Shown piece by piece: positions 40,590 to 50,038 of a DNA stretch of 64,000 nucleotides; positions within the stretch are counted from its first letter, which is position 1, and each line of letters opens with the position of its first letter. Source of the DNA: Lewinellaceae bacterium (GTDB lineage Bacteria > Bacteroidota > Bacteroidia > Chitinophagales > Saprospiraceae); contig JACJYR010000001.1 of the NCBI GenBank assembly GCA_020636005.1, positions 2,304,001 through 2,368,000 on the forward strand. The letters run 5' to 3'. The notes under the pieces are model-generated. The model was given only the letters and a program-made list of their open reading frames with translations. It did no database searches and was not told the DNA's origin. A program made the position numbers and the translations under genes.

Positions 40590-43508
40590 TTACTCCCCGA
40601 ACACCTCGTCCACCTTCAGCTCGCTTACCGTTCCGATGGTTGACAAATAATCAAAATCCACGCTCGCCTTGCTGCCCAGCACCAGGAAGGTGTAATTCCG
40701 CCCCTTCACATTTTCATTGTGAAACTGTAAAAGCTCCGCTGGTTCTACGGTTTTCATTTTTTCATAAACATCCCTGCGAAGATCGTGGCCGTAGCCCCGC
40801 CGCTGCGATTGCCGGTAGGCCCAATAAACGGAATCCTTCGTAACCCGGCTGGTCTCGATCTTTTTCTGGATCGAAAGCGCTGCCTGCAGGATCTGGGTTT
40901 CTGAAAATGGCATGTTCTCAACGATTTCCTGCATGGCGGAGATGGCCTCTACCATCTTGTCGGGTTGGGTGCCGATGTAGGCCCGCAGGTAGTGCGCTTC
41001 GTCCTGTTCGGCCGGCGAGCCGTAGGTAGCATAGGCGGAATATGCCAGTGCCCTCGATTCCCTGATTTCCTGGAAAAATACCGACGACATGCCCGATCCG
41101 AAATAGGTGTTGTGCAACTCTGCCATTTTATATTCTTCCAGGTTGAAAGATTCCGTGCCTTTGGACACGAGCATGATGTCGGCCTGCACCATAGGGAAAT
41201 CCACGAACACCACCTTGTTTTCACTGGTAGGCTGCTCCACAAAATTTTGTGGCGGCAGCAGGGGCAAGCGCCGTTGGGGCACCCGGTGGTGCCTGTTCAG
41301 GACGGCCGCCACCTCGTCGGGGCTTTTCGAGCCATAATAGAACACCTTATGCTCGTAGCTGGTAAGCTGCTTGATTTTTCCGACCAAAAATTCCGGCTGC
41401 AAAGCCAGCATCTCCTCGGCGGAGAGCTTGTGGGTAAACGGCGAAAACGCCCCATAGCGGGCGTAGCTGTACATGGCGTTGCGCAGGATGAATTGCTTGT
41501 TCTTTTTGTTGTTCTCCCGGTTGAGCAGCCGGTCGGCGATGAGGTTGTCCAGGGCCAGCCGGTTACCGGTCACATGCTGCAGGATGTGTTCAAAAAGCGC
41601 TACGCCAGCTTCCAGCGACTCGTCGAGGCCGCCCAGGGTCACATAAATCTTTTTCTCGTTGACATTGACGCTGAAGTTGAGGCCGAGCCGAAAAAAGGCC
41701 TGCTTCAACTCCTCGGGCGTGTACTTGTCCGTGCCGAGGTAGGGCAGGTATGCGATGGCAAAGGCGAGTTCCCGGTCGCTATTGCGGCCCATTTCCAGGA
41801 TGTAGTCCAGGATGAAGGTGGGGTTGTTCTTGTTTTTCAGGTAATCCAGTTCCACCCCGCTGTCCAGCGTTCTGGTAACAATTGTTTTTTCAAAATCCAC
41901 AAAAACAGGATCCAGCGAGGGCACGGTGGCCGAAAGGAATTTTTGGGTAAATGCCGAAGCGTCGGTGCGGTTCATGGCCACAGGGGTAATGGGGGGTTTT
42001 TCCACTTTCAGCACGTTCGGGTCGTCGCCATTTTTTTTATAGACCACCACATAATTGTCCCCAAACCTCTCCCGGGCGAAGCGGACAATATCCGCCTTGG
42101 AACATTTTTCCAGTCGCTGAAAACGGCCCGTAAAATGCCCCCAGTCCATTCCCCAGATAAAAGTGTTGGTGAGTTGGGCGGCCCGGTTGCTGTTGTTCTC
42201 GCTGGCTTGTAAGTCCCTGAATTTCAGGTCTTTGATGCAGGCTTCAATGAGCCAGTCCTCGAATTCGCCCTGTTTTATTTTTTCCAATGCTGCCAACAGC
42301 AGCCGTTCCACATCGGCCAGGTCCTGCCCTTCCCGGGGTTTGCCGTAGAGCTGGAAAATGGAATAATCCTCCATGTTGGTGGTGTAGGCACGGGCGTCGA
42401 GCACCAGTTGTTTTTGCAGCAGATCGAGGTCGATCAGGCCGGCCCGCCCGTTGTAGAGCAGCCGGTAAATGAGCGTCAGGTAATCGGCATCGGGAGAGGT
42501 GGCGCCATCGAATCGCCAGGCCATTTGCAGGTAGGGTGCTTCCTGGCCCAGTATTTCCCGGCGCACCACCTGGTTCAAAGCTGCCGGGGGGTCAAATTCA
42601 AAGGGCGGGATGTCCGCCGGTTGGAGCGTGCCAAAATATTTTTCAGCCAGCACGACCGCCTCCTCCGGGTCGAAGTCGCCGGCCATCACAAGGGCCATGT
42701 TGTTCGGTCGGTAGTAGCGGCTGAAATATTCGTAAATTTTAACGTGGGAGGGGTTTTTCAAATGCTCGCCCTTGCCCATAGTCGTCCATTTGCCGTAGGG
42801 GTGGGTGGGGAACAGTACCTCGTTCACGGCGGCGCTCACCTTGCGGAAGTCTCTGTCCTGGTTCATGTTGAATTCTTCGTACACCGTCTCCAACTCTGTG
42901 TGGAACAGGCGCAGTACCACCTCCCGGAAACGCTCGCTTTCCATTTGCATCCATCGTTCCAGTTCGTTGGAGGGGATGTCGTTCACATAGACCGTTTGTT
43001 CCACCCAGGTGTAGGCGTTTGTAGCCTTAGCGCCAATAGCGCTGGCGAGCTTGTCGTATTCGTTGGCGGCGGCGAGCGTGGCAGCCTCACCGGATAGAAG
43101 GTCTATTTGGTGGTAGTATTCCCTGCGTTTTTCAGGGTCTGTTTCAAAACGGTGCTGCTCATAGAGGTTTGCAATTTTTTGTAAAAGTGCCTGCTCCCGC
43201 TCCCAGTCCAGCGCCCCAATGCCGCGGGTGCCCTTGAACATCATGTGCTCCAGGTAGTGCGCCAAGCCGGTTGCTTCTTCCGGGTCGTGCTTGGAGCCAG
43301 CCCGCACGGCGATGTTGGTGAAAATGCGCGGCTCGGTGTCGTTGGTGCTCAGGTAGAGCTTCATGCCGTTGCCGAGGGTACACATTTTCACCTTGAGCGG
43401 GTCGGTTGGCAGCGTTGTGAAACGTTGTCCCAATGGCAGTTTGGGGGATGCTATTTCAGCTAATTTTTTCCTGGGCTGTTGAAAAGCGGTTGTTTTATCG
43501 GCTATCAT
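40590..43508 (-). CDS. M16-family (insulinase) metallopeptidase
   Basis: The protein has 972 residues, two M16 modules in one chain. The inverted zinc motif HYLEH has His84, Glu87 and His88 in GLAHYLEHMMFKGT, and the distal glutamates are in LETVYEEFNMNQDR. The second half (about residues 520-972) is the inactive M16C-like partner. No signal peptide is visible, so it is likely cytoplasmic, unlike many Bacteroidota M16 proteases. It degrades short peptides. Two -7 elements lie upstream at 43553-43577. The DNA also encodes long open frames on the opposite strand that I take as chance. Confidence 0.85.
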   Translation of the reverse strand: MIADKTTAFQQPRKKLAEIASPKLPLGQRFTTLPTDPLKVKMCTLGNGMKLYLSTNDTEPRIFTNIAVRAGSKHDPEEATGLAHYLEHMMFKGTRGIGALDWEREQALLQKIANLYEQHRFETDPEKRREYYHQIDLLSGEAATLAAANEYDKLASAIGAKATNAYTWVEQTVYVNDIPSNELERWMQMESERFREVVLRLFHTELETVYEEFNMNQDRDFRKVSAAVNEVLFPTHPYGKWTTMGKGEHLKNPSHVKIYEYFSRYYRPNNMALVMAGDFDPEEAVVLAEKYFGTLQPADIPPFEFDPPAALNQVVRREILGQEAPYLQMAWRFDGATSPDADYLTLIYRLLYNGRAGLIDLDLLQKQLVLDARAYTTNMEDYSIFQLYGKPREGQDLADVERLLLAALEKIKQGEFEDWLIEACIKDLKFRDLQASENNSNRAAQLTNTFIWGMDWGHFTGRFQRLEKCSKADIVRFARERFGDNYVVVYKKNGDDPNVLKVEKPPITPVAMNRTDASAFTQKFLSATVPSLDPVFVDFEKTIVTRTLDSGVELDYLKNKNNPTFILDYILEMGRNSDRELAFAIAYLPYLGTDKYTPEELKQAFFRLGLNFSVNVNEKKIYVTLGGLDESLEAGVALFEHILQHVTGNRLALDNLIADRLLNRENNKKNKQFILRNAMYSYARYGAFSPFTHKLSAEEMLALQPEFLVGKIKQLTSYEHKVFYYGSKSPDEVAAVLNRHHRVPQRRLPLLPPQNFVEQPTSENKVVFVDFPMVQADIMLVSKGTESFNLEEYKMAELHNTYFGSGMSSVFFQEIRESRALAYSAYATYGSPAEQDEAHYLRAYIGTQPDKMVEAISAMQEIVENMPFSETQILQAALSIQKKIETSRVTKDSVYWAYRQSQRRGYGHDLRRDVYEKMKTVEPAELLQFHNENVKGRNYTFLVLGSKASVDFDYLSTIGTVSELKVDEVFGE

Positions 43509-43552
43509 AAGTTGAACAGTTGCTTTAGCAAGAGGGCGGTTTTTTCGTTTGG

Positions 43553-43577
43553 CAAAAGTAAAAGAATGCCAAAAGTA
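43553..43577 (-). promoter_or_regulatory. Tandem -7 elements for the M16 gene
   Basis: The minus strand carries TACTTTTG twice (43553-43560 and 43570-43577), 45-60 bases before the start codon. Confidence 0.5.
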
Positions 43578-43720
43578 GGGTTAAAGTTTACAAGTAACTG
43601 TCAGTTCAGCCAGAACAACGTCCAAGGTGCCCAAGGAAATAATGGTTGCCACCAATTCTCAAAGCAATTGCATCTGATATTGACTTGCACCTGAATTTTC
43701 ACCATCAAAATCCTTATCCA

Positions 43721-45595
43721 ATGAGCGGTCGATTTTTACAATTGCTAATTTGTTTCGGCTTTCTTTTCATCATTTTACAATGTAAAACTCCGATGGAGCA
43801 TATTGACCCGGTCAATAAATTTCACCCAAACGATCCTTTTAAAAAGACAATGGTGCCGAGCCAGTTTTTCAACATTGACACCAAAAAGGACAACGTGGTG
43901 GAGGCTGAAAATGGGACGCTCATCGTAGTGCCAAAAGGTTGTTTTAAAAATGCCAAAGGCAAAATCGTCGAGGAAAATGTGGAGATAGAACTGGCCGAAG
44001 CTTTTGCCATGAAAGATATGTTGTTGTCCAATTTGATGACCACTTCAAACGGCGAACTGCTCGAAACGGGCGGGATGATTTACTTGAATGTGACCGCTAA
44101 TGGGGAGCAATTGAATATCAGCAAGGAGAATCCACTTTATGTCGAAATACCCACGCAGAAAAGAATATCAGGGATGATGGCCTACAAAGGCGAAAGGGAT
44201 GAAAATGGAAACATGAATTGGGTGGATCCCCAACCGTTGGAAACCTTCCTCCAGCCCGTTGATCTCGATCTGCTGGATTTTTTGCCGGAAGGTTTTGAAA
44301 ATGCAGTGCAAATGGGAATGCCATACAAGGGGCGCACTTATGCCGATAAGGAATTGGTAGATAGCTTGTATTACTGCCTTTCGTTTGTTAATTTTTTTGA
44401 AATTACAAAATACTTAGAACAGGTTGAATATAATGAGCCATACAACAATTCCAACAAGCGGGTAGTGGATGGAAAATATACTGAGGAATCATACCAATAC
44501 GGCAATCATGTAACAGGAGATTCAGCTGTCTATGATACGCTGAGTAAATTATGTATAGATCCAGCCATTATCAAAACAATTAAATCCGGACCTTATCAAA
44601 ATACTTTAATAGCTACCAAAGAATTTGAAATGAGGTTACAATTTATTTTCAAAACCTGCCAAAATTCCATCCTTAAAATTTATATTAATAACCTGGACAA
44701 AAACCTCTGGGAATTGGATAGTATGGCGGCAGATGCTATTAGAAATTTAAATCCGCCTTATTTGGAAGATAGCGATGTATGGAGATTTGATCACTGGAAA
44801 TCAGAAATGGATTCTTTGAGTTTGGTTTTCAGATCGTTTTCCAATCAAGAATTAACCAACATAAAAGAGGCGGACAAATACTCCCAACTTCTGAAAGGCT
44901 ATTATGAAACAAGGCTCTCTGAAGTGCGGGCGGAACTGGAAGGTGCTCAGAGAAAGTTTGTTGCATCCCTTCAGGAGCGTCAGGCAGTGGTTAAAGCAGT
45001 ATCCGACGACTACAAAACTTTGCTCTGGAAAAGGGAGAAATATAGGATGGAGAAATATGGTTTTATATGGTCGCAAAATGGCTGGATAAATGTTGATGTT
45101 GGCACCATACCAAAAACATGGGCACCACAAAGGCTTGAGATATTAGTAGAACAAGGAAAGGAATACGATCAAGTTTACACCTATGTCATTTACACTTCCC
45201 TAAAAAGCCTTTACCGTTTGAATACTGCTGACAACGAATTATTCTATGTGGGCAATCAGGATGAAAGGGTAATGAACATGCCCAAAAAGCAAGCGGCCAT
45301 TGCCATTTCAATAGCTTATAAAAATGAGCAATCATATCTGGCAGTGAAGGAATTTAAAACTGGTACATCCAGCCTTGCAATGGCCTTAACGGTCAGTACA
45401 AAAGTGGAAATTCAGCAGACTATTAGCAAATATGATGGTTATGCGGAAGCAAATCGGATTGATAAGGACATAGGATACATGACTTTTTTTGCAGAGGAGA
45501 AAAAACGGCAGCAGGAGCTTATGTCGGAAAAAGAATTTGTTGGGCAGCTTTTGATGGTTGCTTGTTCTTGTGGTTTTAAAACCTATGGCTTATAA
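43721..45595 (+). CDS. Large lipoprotein of unknown function
   Basis: The protein has 624 residues from ATG 43721. The signal ends in ILQC, with Cys21 as the lipid site. The first third has a beta-sandwich-like section (ENGTLIVVPKGCF and NVEIELAEAFAMKDMLLSN) resembling regulatory beta-sandwich domains of other Bacteroidota envelope proteins. The remainder is mostly helical, with charged repeats near 400-470. I do not recognise the family. The central part is AT-rich. A terminator follows. Confidence 0.6.
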   Translation: MSGRFLQLLICFGFLFIILQCKTPMEHIDPVNKFHPNDPFKKTMVPSQFFNIDTKKDNVVEAENGTLIVVPKGCFKNAKGKIVEENVEIELAEAFAMKDMLLSNLMTTSNGELLETGGMIYLNVTANGEQLNISKENPLYVEIPTQKRISGMMAYKGERDENGNMNWVDPQPLETFLQPVDLDLLDFLPEGFENAVQMGMPYKGRTYADKELVDSLYYCLSFVNFFEITKYLEQVEYNEPYNNSNKRVVDGKYTEESYQYGNHVTGDSAVYDTLSKLCIDPAIIKTIKSGPYQNTLIATKEFEMRLQFIFKTCQNSILKIYINNLDKNLWELDSMAADAIRNLNPPYLEDSDVWRFDHWKSEMDSLSLVFRSFSNQELTNIKEADKYSQLLKGYYETRLSEVRAELEGAQRKFVASLQERQAVVKAVSDDYKTLLWKREKYRMEKYGFIWSQNGWINVDVGTIPKTWAPQRLEILVEQGKEYDQVYTYVIYTSLKSLYRLNTADNELFYVGNQDERVMNMPKKQAAIAISIAYKNEQSYLAVKEFKTGTSSLAMALTVSTKVEIQQTISKYDGYAEANRIDKDIGYMTFFAEEKKRQQELMSEKEFVGQLLMVACSCGFKTYGL

Positions 45596-45632
45596 GGGCT
45601 TGAGCGTATAATTGACTAATTTATCCGTCAAA

Positions 45633-45669
45633 GATAGGCCGGGTTTCTATATAGGATTCCCGGCCTATC
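45633..45669. terminator. Bidirectional terminator between the lipoprotein and gldN
   Basis: GATAGGCCGGG pairs with CCCGGCCTATC around a 15-base loop, followed by T-rich sequence on the plus strand. Confidence 0.85.
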
Positions 45670-45676
45670 ATCTTTT

Positions 45677-46477
45677 TCAATACTGCCACAAATCATGTTC
45701 ATAATTGAAAATCTCCTGCTTAATTTTATCGGCCTCCAGTAAAAGTTCAACACCTGAATACAGGTCTTCCAGGCGGTTATCCCGCACGTTGTCTTCCTTG
45801 TAGATGTAGCTGGCGAACCGGCGCATTTCAAAAAGATCCTCCCAGGTCGTGCGGGCAGCCCCGTTGCTTTCAACGAAGGCCAATTCCTTCGCCAACATTT
45901 CCCGGGAGGAAGGGTAGTGTACCCAGAAGAGCGGTATCTCCCCGAGGAGGTCGCCATTCTCTGCGTACTTTTCTTTCAGGGGCGCTATGCCGAGGATGCG
46001 CACTTGCAACGAGGAGGTTTTGGTGTCGAAATACCACATTTCCTTGATGCGGAAGCGCTTTACATCTTCATAGAATACCCTGGTTTCCACCACCTTATAC
46101 TCCATTTTGTTTTCATCCGAATAGACCGGGATGGTGTCCCAGGTAGAGAGGGTGTTTTTCACCTGTTCAGGTGTCAACGGCAAGGAGAAATCGTCTTTTT
46201 CGGCATTGTAAACCGTGATTTCACCGCTTTCCGCCGCCCTAACGAGGATGTCGAAAAACGGTGCTTTTGGGTACCCGAATGGCAGGTTCATTTTTTCCCT
46301 GGTATCAATGACCCGCCAGGTCCGCTTCTGCCAAAGGATGTCCCGCTCGTTGGGGATTTCATGTTGAAGGGGCTCCTTTTCCAGGATGATAGTGCGGTAA
46401 GCAATGTCATCGAGCGGCTGGGCAAAAAGGTGGGTGGTGGCGCTGCACAGCACCATTAGCACAAATAGTTGTTTCAT
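45677..46477 (-). CDS. gldN: Type IX secretion system protein GldN (PorN-like)
   Basis: The protein has 266 residues from ATG 46477, with a signal peptide (MKQLFVLMVLCSATTHLFAQ). The mature part has the GldN/PorN features DILWQKRTWRVIDTREKMNLPF and AARTTWEDLFEMRRFASYIYKEDNVRDNR. In the T9SS this protein sits in the periplasm beneath GldK (outer-membrane lipoprotein) and contacts GldM. It is encoded 92 bases after gldM on the same strand, as usual. In most Bacteroidota gldK-gldL-gldM-gldN are adjacent; here gldK and gldL are not in the window. Confidence 0.88.
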   Translation of the reverse strand: MKQLFVLMVLCSATTHLFAQPLDDIAYRTIILEKEPLQHEIPNERDILWQKRTWRVIDTREKMNLPFGYPKAPFFDILVRAAESGEITVYNAEKDDFSLPLTPEQVKNTLSTWDTIPVYSDENKMEYKVVETRVFYEDVKRFRIKEMWYFDTKTSSLQVRILGIAPLKEKYAENGDLLGEIPLFWVHYPSSREMLAKELAFVESNGAARTTWEDLFEMRRFASYIYKEDNVRDNRLEDLYSGVELLLEADKIKQEIFNYEHDLWQY

Positions 46478-46481
46478 GTTA

Positions 46482-46566
46482 AAATGGATAAATGGTTGGA
46501 TGGCTGAATGGTTGGATGGTTGGATGGCCCAAAGAACCATTCAACCATTCAGCCATTCAACCATTC
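46482..46566. repeat. ATGGTTGGATGG array with complement, between gldN and gldM
   Basis: Left of the centre (about 46482-46530) the words ATGGTTGGATGG repeat; right of it (about 46534-46566) ACCATTCAACC repeats. The halves are nearly complementary and could form a long hairpin between gldM and gldN. Confidence 0.75.
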
Positions 46567-46568
46567 AG

Positions 46569-48083
46569 TTATCTTAGCGTAAAAATCAGCCCCGGCATTT
46601 TCCGGTCGTAGTCGTCGCCGGGGCAATGGACTTTCACATTGTCAAAATAGAAGACATCGCCACGTTGGGCAGTGTCAATCAGGCGGCGGGCATCGCTGCC
46701 AAAACCGCCGCCCTGGTTGGTGGCGGTAGCAGCATCGCCTTTTCGGAGGCGCACCAATTCAAAGCCCCGCATGTCGCATTTTGCTTTGAAATCAAAATTT
46801 TCCAAAAAAGGTATCAGCCCTTTTTGCGCCTGAAAATGGGCAATCGGCACGGTGCCGCCGGTCAGGTCGCCGAGCTTCACCACCGGGTCGGGGATGCGCT
46901 TCACCCTGTACTCAAAAGTGGCCGGGGGCAAACCACCACCGCTGACAGTGATGGTTGCCTGGCCCGTCTTTTGGGGAATAACCACGTATTTACCACTGCT
47001 ATTTTTGGTCAATTGTACACCTGTTGAGGTCACTTTCATCTGGTCGGTCGGTACCCCGGCGGCGGAAATGGACACGGGGTTTTCCACGCCAACATAGAAC
47101 ACGTTCATGTTGTCCAAACTCACCGCCACGCTGCGTTCGCCGACTTCATAGCCGAAGCGTTTTCGAAAAGTCTCTGCCTCGCCCGTGAGCGGGTTCACGA
47201 GGCGGATGGTCATTTCGTGTTCTTTCGTGCCAATACTGGATGGGTTGGAGGTGAAAATGGCCTTTCCTTCCCGCACGGTCAGTGGCCTGCCGTCCACCGC
47301 CACTTGTATGTTGTCGGCAGTGCTGCTGTAAGCAGCCAGGAAGATTTCACCTTTAAATTCTTCGCCCTTTATCACATAGTTTTTGTCGGAGGCAATGACC
47401 GGTGCAAACTTGTCGGGCTTCACCGCCGTCACGTTCAGTTTGTCGGCAAAGTGGTTGAGGATGGCCGTTTCTGCCACTTTCACGTCGTTCTGGAATTTGG
47501 TGAGCATGGGCATCACCGCCGCCACGGGCATCTGTTGGAAGGTAAACTGCACCCAGTCTTTTTTCCTGGAATTGGCCGGTATCTCGTTGATTTTCAGCGG
47601 GATGTTGTCGGCGATCCGTTGTTTCGCCTCCGGCTCGTCTATCAAGGCGAGCAGGGATTCCCTCGTTTCCAGTGTTTTGGTCTTCAGCTCCTCGCCACGC
47701 CCTTCGTTCACCAGCAGTCGTGTCGGGATGTCCTTGTCTTCTTTGTGCAGGGGCATGCCGTCTTCACCGGTGCCACCTGCGGCATCCAATAGCTGCGTTT
47801 TCATTTCACCAACATAGTCAAAATACGACTTGGCGATTTGCTGCGCCTGTTCTGCTTTTTCCCGGTATGGCTCGAACTGTGTGTAGGCGCTGGCCTGCTC
47901 GCCAATGGCTTCGGCCAGGTTTTGGTTCGACTTGTCCATGAGGCTGTTGCTCTCGCCCAGGCTTTTATCGATGGTGAAAAATGCCTGCAGGATTTCCGCC
48001 GACACGTTGAGCGCCAACAGGGCCGTCAGTACAATGTACATAAGGTTGATAAGGAGCTGGCGCGGCTCTTTTGGTATTGACAT
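46569..48083 (-). CDS. gldM: Type IX secretion system protein GldM (PorM-like)
   Basis: The protein has 504 residues from ATG 48083. The N-terminal cytoplasmic and single membrane segment is LINLMYIVLTALLALNVSAEILQAFF. The rest is periplasmic, with LTNG-like helical and Ig-like segments and KDDYDRKMPGLIF-type C-terminus. GldM and GldL form the proton-driven motor of the T9SS. It lacks a neighbouring gldL in this window. The 516-base gap upstream (48084-48599) holds no convincing gene; a -7 element at 48504-48511 faces tatC. Confidence 0.9.
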   Translation of the reverse strand: MSIPKEPRQLLINLMYIVLTALLALNVSAEILQAFFTIDKSLGESNSLMDKSNQNLAEAIGEQASAYTQFEPYREKAEQAQQIAKSYFDYVGEMKTQLLDAAGGTGEDGMPLHKEDKDIPTRLLVNEGRGEELKTKTLETRESLLALIDEPEAKQRIADNIPLKINEIPANSRKKDWVQFTFQQMPVAAVMPMLTKFQNDVKVAETAILNHFADKLNVTAVKPDKFAPVIASDKNYVIKGEEFKGEIFLAAYSSTADNIQVAVDGRPLTVREGKAIFTSNPSSIGTKEHEMTIRLVNPLTGEAETFRKRFGYEVGERSVAVSLDNMNVFYVGVENPVSISAAGVPTDQMKVTSTGVQLTKNSSGKYVVIPQKTGQATITVSGGGLPPATFEYRVKRIPDPVVKLGDLTGGTVPIAHFQAQKGLIPFLENFDFKAKCDMRGFELVRLRKGDAATATNQGGGFGSDARRLIDTAQRGDVFYFDNVKVHCPGDDYDRKMPGLIFTLR

Positions 48084-48503
48084 AGCACAAATAGTTTTGG
48101 GCATACTGGCAGGAGGCGCCAATAGCGGGTTTAGAAAAAAATGGCCTTGAAAATTTTGTGGTAGTGGTATTTACATGGAAGGTGCTTTTATTGGAAATCA
48201 GAAATTATGAAATTGGGAAATTGCCGTGCGCCCAGAAGCTGTTGGGTAAATTTTTCAATGCATAATCGAAATTTCTAAAACCAATGAAAGCAACTATTTG
48301 AGAAGGAATCGCCTACTTAATGCGATGGCTGGAAAAAAGGAACAAGAAAAGATCGCAACTTTTTTTCTTGCTGGAAACATGAGCCTTTGCTGTTTTGGAT
48401 AAAAGCAGCCCATAAACTGTTGAAAACCAACATTTAAAAACACCTAAACACACAATCACCGAAACACTCGTCGAACTTCCCTCCCGGCATTGCTGGCAAT
48501 TCT

Positions 48504-48511
48504 TACTTTTG
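48504..48511 (+). promoter_or_regulatory. -7 promoter element for tatC
   Basis: TACTTTTG matches TAnnTTTG, about 90 bases before the tatC start. Confidence 0.45.
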
Positions 48512-48599
48512 CCCCTGTCATCGCCGGCAGGCTGCCAACAGCAATGGATGATGGGAAAATCTTTACCAATGGCACCCTGCCGCACATAGCCTACTGAAC

Positions 48600-49454
48600 A
48601 TGGCACTCGATCAACTCGGCATAGACTCACCGAAAAACAGTGAAAAAGCGGAAGAAAAAGAGATGTCCTTTTTCGACCACCTGGAGGAATTGCGCTGGCA
48701 CATTTTCCGGTCCGTGGTGGCCGTATTTGTCATCGGCATAGCAGTGTTTATTGCAAAAGATTTTGTTTTCAACACGGTCATCTTCGGGCCAAAGCAACCG
48801 GATTTTATCACTTATATTTTGCTGTGCAGATTTTCCCACTGGGCGAATATCGGCGAAACCCTTTGCATCGCACCCCCTGATTTTCAGTTCGTTACGCCCA
48901 ATTTTGGCGAACCGTTTTTGGTACACATCCAGGTGTCCCTCGTGCTGGGCGTCATCGGGGCCATCCCCTTTATTTTTTGGGAAATCTGGAAGTTTGTTAA
49001 ACCCGGGCTGTATGAAAGAGAGCGCCAACTGACCCGTTATGCAGTGGGCATCTGCTCTTCTTTGTTCCTTTTGGGCGTCCTCTTCGGCTATTATATCGTT
49101 GCGCCGTTTGCGGTGAGTTTCCTCGCCGGCTACAACCTGCCCGGTGTCACCCCGTTTCCCTCATTGAGTTCTTACATCGGTTATATGGTCATGCTCACGA
49201 TGCCCACGGGCTTGATATTTGAGTTGCCGGTGGCAGTTTATGTTTTAACGAAATTGGGTATCGTGTCATCGGCTTTTATGAAAAGCTACCGCCGCCATGC
49301 TGCAGTCGTTATCGTGATTGTCGCCGCCATTATCACCCCGCCGGATGTCTTCAGCCAGGTGTTGATCTCCGTACCGCTGATATTGCTGTACGAAGTGAGC
49401 ATCACCATTGCCAAACGGGTGGAAAAACAAGAAAAAGCTTTGATGAAGACGTAA
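48600..49454 (+). CDS. tatC: Sec-independent protein translocase TatC
   Basis: The protein has 284 residues and six membrane segments. The N-terminal MSFFDHLEELRWHI carries the conserved twin-arginine-binding region and FVKPGLYERERQ follows the second helix pair. It is the receptor for folded twin-arginine signal substrates in the inner membrane. tatA or tatB are not adjacent. The length is slightly above the E. coli value. Confidence 0.93.
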   Translation: MALDQLGIDSPKNSEKAEEKEMSFFDHLEELRWHIFRSVVAVFVIGIAVFIAKDFVFNTVIFGPKQPDFITYILLCRFSHWANIGETLCIAPPDFQFVTPNFGEPFLVHIQVSLVLGVIGAIPFIFWEIWKFVKPGLYERERQLTRYAVGICSSLFLLGVLFGYYIVAPFAVSFLAGYNLPGVTPFPSLSSYIGYMVMLTMPTGLIFELPVAVYVLTKLGIVSSAFMKSYRRHAAVVIVIVAAIITPPDVFSQVLISVPLILLYEVSITIAKRVEKQEKALMKT

Positions 49455-49518
49455 TTGGAGAATGGGCAGCCCCCACCAGAATCACCAGTTTCCGTTCATC
49501 ATTTACCAGTTACCATAA

Positions 49519-49983
49519 ATGCAACGCATATCTTCCAACGCTACCCTCTTGCTCAAGGTATTCTTTCCGACTTTTTGGATCGTATTTTTCGGCGTGTTCA
49601 CCGTGGCCGTATGGATGGTGGATATCCGCATTGGCGGATGGCCGCACGGCGCTTTCAGAATTGGCTGGACCCTCTTTTTCCTGCTTTGGACGGCCATCTT
49701 TTACCTCACTTTTTTCAAGTTGAAACGGGTAGAACTGGACGACCTCTACCTCTATGCCTCCAACTACGTGAAGACCTACCGGTACCCCTACCACAACATC
49801 GAAAGGATGACAGAGCGGGACATGGGCCTGTTCCACCTGATGCGGGTTTACCTGAAAGTGCCGGGCAAGTTTGGCAAGCGCATTACCTTCCTGCTGGACG
49901 AGCCGATGCTGAAGGATTTTTTTGAAAAAAACCCAGAGGTGGCCGCCATGTTTGGAAATATGAAAATCGAAGAGAAAAAATAA
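49519..49983 (+). CDS. Small inner-membrane protein, unknown
   Basis: The protein has 154 residues. Two hydrophobic segments (FPTFWIVFFGVFTVAVWM and WTLFFLLWTAIFYLTFF) precede a hydrophilic C-terminus. The latter contains VELDDLYLYASNYVKTYRYPYHNIERMTE and TFLLDEPMLKDFFEKNPEV, possibly a PH-like or small beta domain. The arrangement resembles small membrane proteins with a cytoplasmic domain, but I do not recognise a family. It sits between tatC and the DUF3109 gene on the same strand. Confidence 0.6.
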   Translation: MQRISSNATLLLKVFFPTFWIVFFGVFTVAVWMVDIRIGGWPHGAFRIGWTLFFLLWTAIFYLTFFKLKRVELDDLYLYASNYVKTYRYPYHNIERMTERDMGLFHLMRVYLKVPGKFGKRITFLLDEPMLKDFFEKNPEVAAMFGNMKIEEKK

Positions 49984-50031
49984 TGGGCGGCCGGATGGTT
50001 GAAGCCATTCGGCCATCCAGCCATCCAACCT
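49983..50031. repeat. GGATGGTT/AACCATCC array
   Basis: GGCCGGATGGTTGAAGCC is followed by CCATTCGGCCATCCAGCC and ATCCAACC. The halves are partly complementary. It is intergenic. Confidence 0.6.
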
Positions 50032-50038
50032 TGTTTTT

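Noticed and set aside
40965..42212. A long plus-strand frame opposite the M16 gene
   Set aside because: It is antisense to a conserved protease and has no start context or motif.
48313..48630. A 105-codon frame on the minus strand in the tatC leader
   Set aside because: It is low-complexity, overlaps the tatC start and resembles no family.
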